Part shown: positions 61,486 to 64,000 of the stretch, piece after piece
Layout: every line of letters begins with the position of its first letter
How positions within the stretch are numbered: position 1 is the first letter of the stretch
Assembly: GCA_031835245.1 (NCBI GenBank)
Contig: JAVKOQ010000055.1
Coordinates: forward strand, 67,001-131,000
Source: Balamuthia mandrillaris
Taxonomy: Eukaryota > Discosea > Longamoebia > Balamuthiidae
DNA length: 64,000 bases
Direction: 5' to 3'
Program-made: the position numbers and the translations under genes
Notes under the pieces: model-generated
Databases searched by the model: none
What the model was told of the DNA's origin: nothing
Seen by the model: only the letters and a program-made list of their open reading frames with translations

Positions 61486-61558
61486 CGCCAAGCGTGGGGC
61501 TCGAACCCACGACCACAAGATTAAGAGTCTTGCGCTCTACCGACTGAGCTAGCTCGGC
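61486..61558 (-). tRNA. tRNA-Lys(CTT)
   Basis: Read on the minus strand from 61558: GCCGAGC acceptor, D arm TAGCTCAGTCGGTAGAGC, anticodon stem CAAGA/TCTTG with loop CTCTTAA (anticodon CTT), variable loop, T arm GTGGGTTCGAGCCCCAC, then GCTTGGC and discriminator G. Acceptor pairing is intact with one G-U pair. 73 nt, no intron. It is divergent from the F-box gene start, 65 bp away. Confidence 0.95.
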
Positions 61559-61623
61559 GCGTTGGAACGATTCTCCTCATTTTTAAGAGAAAAAGATTTA
61601 TCAACAAGCACAAAACAACGAAC

Positions 61624-63013
61624 ATGAAACGGAGAAGAGAGGCAAGGGAAGAGAGGCAAGTGCGCTTGGCTAGGCCACGAAGCGAACGGATCGGCCTTTC
61701 CTTGTTGGACCTTCCTCCAGAGCTTTTGTTGTTGATAGCGCAGCATGTGTTGGCCTCCCCCTCGGCCGCCATCGATCTGATCGAACTCAGCAAGACCTGC
61801 CATGCTTGCCGCTGCCTTGCCCTGCTGCCTTCCCTCTGGAAGCAACTCTGCAGGCGACAAATCGAAGAAGCAAAGGAGAGCGTGGAGGACGTACACGAGG
61901 ATGTTTCGTTCGTGGAGGATTCTCTCCGGAAAGCAGGTCGTTGGGCGCTGCTCTACCAGCGGCGTAGCGTCAGTCAAGCTTGGAGAGAAAAGGGTGGCAA
62001 CCATGCGCGTTCTTCTTGGCGCGCTAAAGTGCTTTGGCAGGGCAGTGGCTCTGTTCTGGACGCGCAAATGAGCGACAAGTTCTTGCTTCTCGCTTGTTCG
62101 GATGGCACCTTGCAAAGTACCTCCTCCTCTTCTCCCTCTCTTGGTCCTTCGCTCCTCTCCTCACATTGATCATCATTGATTGCAGTTGCCGAACGAAGCA
62201 CAAGCTCCGCCAGAAGAAATCACTGGAGAACGGAGAAGGAAGCGGAAACATGGAGAGGCAAATACACTTTTCGTAAGCATAGCGGAGCGGTGACGGCCGT
62301 ACAGTGGGACAGCAACCACCAGGTCATGCTCACAGGATCTCTCGACAAGACGCTCGCCTACTATAACCTGCAAAGCGGCCACGCTGAAGTTATTCTCCAT
62401 GGCAGCCCAATTCGCTGCCTCGCACTCAGCGCTTCTTCTTCTTGTTCTTCTTCTCCTTCTTCTTCTTCCTTCCCCATTTCATCAAGTACAATGGTGGTCG
62501 TGGGTAGCGACAACGGAGGTATTGACTACTATGACTTGCGCAAAGACTTGAGAAAAGTGGGTTACTTGGACGGTCATCAAGGCCGTGTCACATGCCTACA
62601 ATGCGATGTGAGGGGATGCGGTAACCTTGTACTCAGCGGCGGTGCTGATGGCATTGTAAAACTTTGGGACCTTCGAAGCAGCAGCGCAAGTGGAAGAAGA
62701 GATGTACTCCAGTTTAGAGGGCACACAGCCTCCATTTGTGGAGCCAGCCTCCATTTGGAGCACGCTATGGTGTCCGCAGCATCAACTGTGGGTAGCGCCA
62801 CTCCTGAGCTCTTTCTTTGGGATTCACGCATGGGCCAGAACACGGCAAGACAAAGTGGCATCTCCACCACAACCCCAACCAGCAAAAGTCTTGTCAAACG
62901 GTTGCAGGCAGAGGATATGAGAGCTCCGTTGTTGAGCCTATGGTGGGATGGCTTCCAGCTCTTCACAAGTGGTTTTGATAATTTGCTTCGGTACGTTTTC
63001 CTTCTTTCTTGTT

Positions 63014-63051
<38 letters not shown>

Positions 63052-63254
63052 CGTTCTTTTGTTGATGGCATGAGCAAAGGGTGTGGGATACTACAAGTAA
63101 GTGGGATTGTGTGGGAAGGATTGGACCTCATCTCGCTCCAGTTGTAAAAGTGGCGTCTGTCAGCAACGCTCTCAGCAGCAGCGATGGTCTCGTGGTGGCG
63201 TGCGTGGACGGTCGCATCATGCGCTGGTATCATCGTTCCTCTTCAGTTGTATGA
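61624..63254 (+). CDS. F-box and WD40-repeat protein (SCF substrate receptor)
   Basis: Exons are 61624-62116, 62186-62990 and 63080-63254, giving 490 aa. The F-box is visible at residues ~25-60 (LSLLDLPPELLLLIAQHV, SLWKQLC). The rest is WD40: AVTAVQWDSNHQVMLTGSLD, GSDNGGIDYYDLR, RVTCLQCDV, LVLSGGADGIVKLWDLR, ELFLWDSRMG and a last blade VWDTTSKWD with RIMRWYH. An SCF ubiquitin ligase adaptor is likely; the target is unknown. Basic N-terminal residues (MKRRREAREERQ) suggest nuclear or nucleic-acid contact. A CT tract lies in intron 2 (about 63016-63050) on the sense strand. Confidence 0.85.
63016..63050 (+). repeat. (CT)n tract in F-box/WD40 intron 2
   Basis: CTCTCT run of about 35 nt on the sense strand, within intron 62991-63079. 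Confidence 0.85.
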
Positions 63255-63426
63255 CTGATGGTTATTAAAAAAAAACGAAAAGGAACAGCAGCAAGAAGAT
63301 TTCACGTTCTCCTCCTTTCCTATGCACGCATGATGTGTGCTCGCCTCTCCGTGGCCCCAAACCTTTTGTAGCCCAGGATAGTCGTGCTCTGAACCAACAC
63401 GAGGCAAGCGGCAGCACCATGCATCC

Positions 63427-63888
63427 TTGCCGGTGAGAAAGCGGGGCAAGGCGGCAGGCACGGACCAACGGGATGGTGCGACGGAGAGGAAAGAGCAAGA
63501 TCAATTTGGCGAGGTGGGGGAGCGACGAGACCAAACAAACGAGGCAGCAGAGGTCAGGCAAGGTCCCTCCGACCAGACCGAGTGTCGCCCCTTCCAGTGC
63601 CGACACGAAAAGTGTGAGCGCTGTTTCATATCAAAGAGCTCAAGATCACAACACGAGAGGCTAAAGCACGTTCACTGCTCACCCGAAAGCTGTGGTCACT
63701 GCACTTACCTCACCAACAAGCAAGCGATAATGGACAGACGCGCACGCGCCACGGAGCAACAACAATCTTTGAGAGAGGCGAGAGAACCCTTGAGCGTTGT
63801 TTCACGACGACGCGGAAACGTCCGCAAAAAATCATTCTTCTCCAATAAAAAATCAGATCTTGACGTGAACTTCGTCGATCTTAGGTGA
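63427..63888 (+). CDS. Possible C2H2 zinc-finger protein, 5' end unresolved
   Basis: The ORF is open from about 63427 to TGA/TAG near 63888 and encodes a basic protein with no ATG near its start, so an upstream exon is probable. One zinc-finger-like segment fits C-x4-C-x12-H-x4-H (CRHEKCERCFISKSSRSQHE then H). The next Cys pairs (CSPESCGHC) are close to it. The C terminus is rich in Arg and Lys. It could be a DNA-binding protein; family not recognised. The window ends before more context is visible. Confidence 0.4.
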   Translation: MPVRKRGKAAGTDQRDGATERKEQDQFGEVGERRDQTNEAAEVRQGPSDQTECRPFQCRHEKCERCFISKSSRSQHERLKHVHCSPESCGHCTYLTNKQAIMDRRARATEQQQSLREAREPLSVVSRRRGNVRKKSFFSNKKSDLDVNFVDLR

Positions 63889-64000
63889 ATTTTCTTCTCC
63901 ACGTAAAGTTTCATTCGAATTTTCTTCTACGGTAAAAAACGAAGATACCCATCCGTGAACTTTAAACCAACCTTGGTTTTTTTGGTGCGGGAGTTTGGAT

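Overview
The window is nuclear DNA from a free-living unicellular eukaryote with a compact, intron-rich genome. About 22 protein genes and one tRNA gene fit into 64 kb. Most genes are split by short GT-AG introns of roughly 50-250 bp, some of which carry long (CT)n tracts on the sense strand. The gene set combines a vinculin-type protein, TSG101, an SPE-39/VIPAS39-like protein, RABL6, SLX4, a Cho2-type PE methyltransferase, a plant-like FHA-AAA ATPase and a Kip-like CDK inhibitor. This mixture best fits an amoebozoan, perhaps a discosean amoeba such as Acanthamoeba or Balamuthia. That is inference; a holozoan protist is not excluded. No virus, plasmid, CRISPR array or intact transposon was seen.

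Layout. 1-13.2 kb: the 3' end of a low-complexity gene, a fatty-acid desaturase-like gene, a YwqK/MORN_2-repeat gene (minus strand), a 15-exon FHA-AAA ATPase and an ArfGAP. 13.4-24.2 kb: intronless SF3B1 (minus), TSG101, an SPE-39/VIPAS39-like gene (minus) and an AGC kinase with a predicted myristoylation site. 24.3-36.8 kb: a six-exon SLX4 (minus) and an 18-exon vinculin-like gene, divergent across 302 bp. 37-41 kb: a signal-anchored kinase-like gene with 21-nt coding repeats, a fragment duplicated from its 3' end, and a glyoxylate/hydroxypyruvate reductase (minus). 41.3-52.4 kb: a Cho2-type PE N-methyltransferase (minus), a chromo-barrel plus UBR7 fusion, RABL6 (minus) and a DBP2/DDX5 helicase with a GC-AG intron. 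52.4-64 kb: a poorly understood 1.2-kb stretch, a universal stress protein (minus), a Kip-type CDI protein (minus), a protein with four C2 domains and a class 3 lipase (minus), a small probable mitochondrial membrane protein (minus), tRNA-Lys(CTT) (minus), an F-box/WD40 gene and a C2H2 zinc-finger ORF.

Genes tend to sit in divergent pairs that share a few hundred bases of promoter, and in tail-to-tail pairs whose stop codons may lie only 48-210 bp apart. A TGACGACA / TGTCGTCA element recurs in three of the divergent promoters. Many neighbours touch membrane traffic (ArfGAP, TSG101, SPE-39-like, RABL6), lipid metabolism (desaturase, PE methyltransferase, C2-lipase) or the nucleus (SF3B1, SLX4, UBR7 fusion, DBP2). 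There is no operon structure.

Most exon models were built by hand from splice sites, reading phase and remembered family sequence. Family assignments rest on recognised motifs, not on database searches. The strongest leads for novelty are the chromo-UBR7 fusion, the CDI-domain protein, the membrane-anchored kinase-like gene with its repeat and duplicated tail, the four-C2 lipase, and the strand-locked intron microsatellites.
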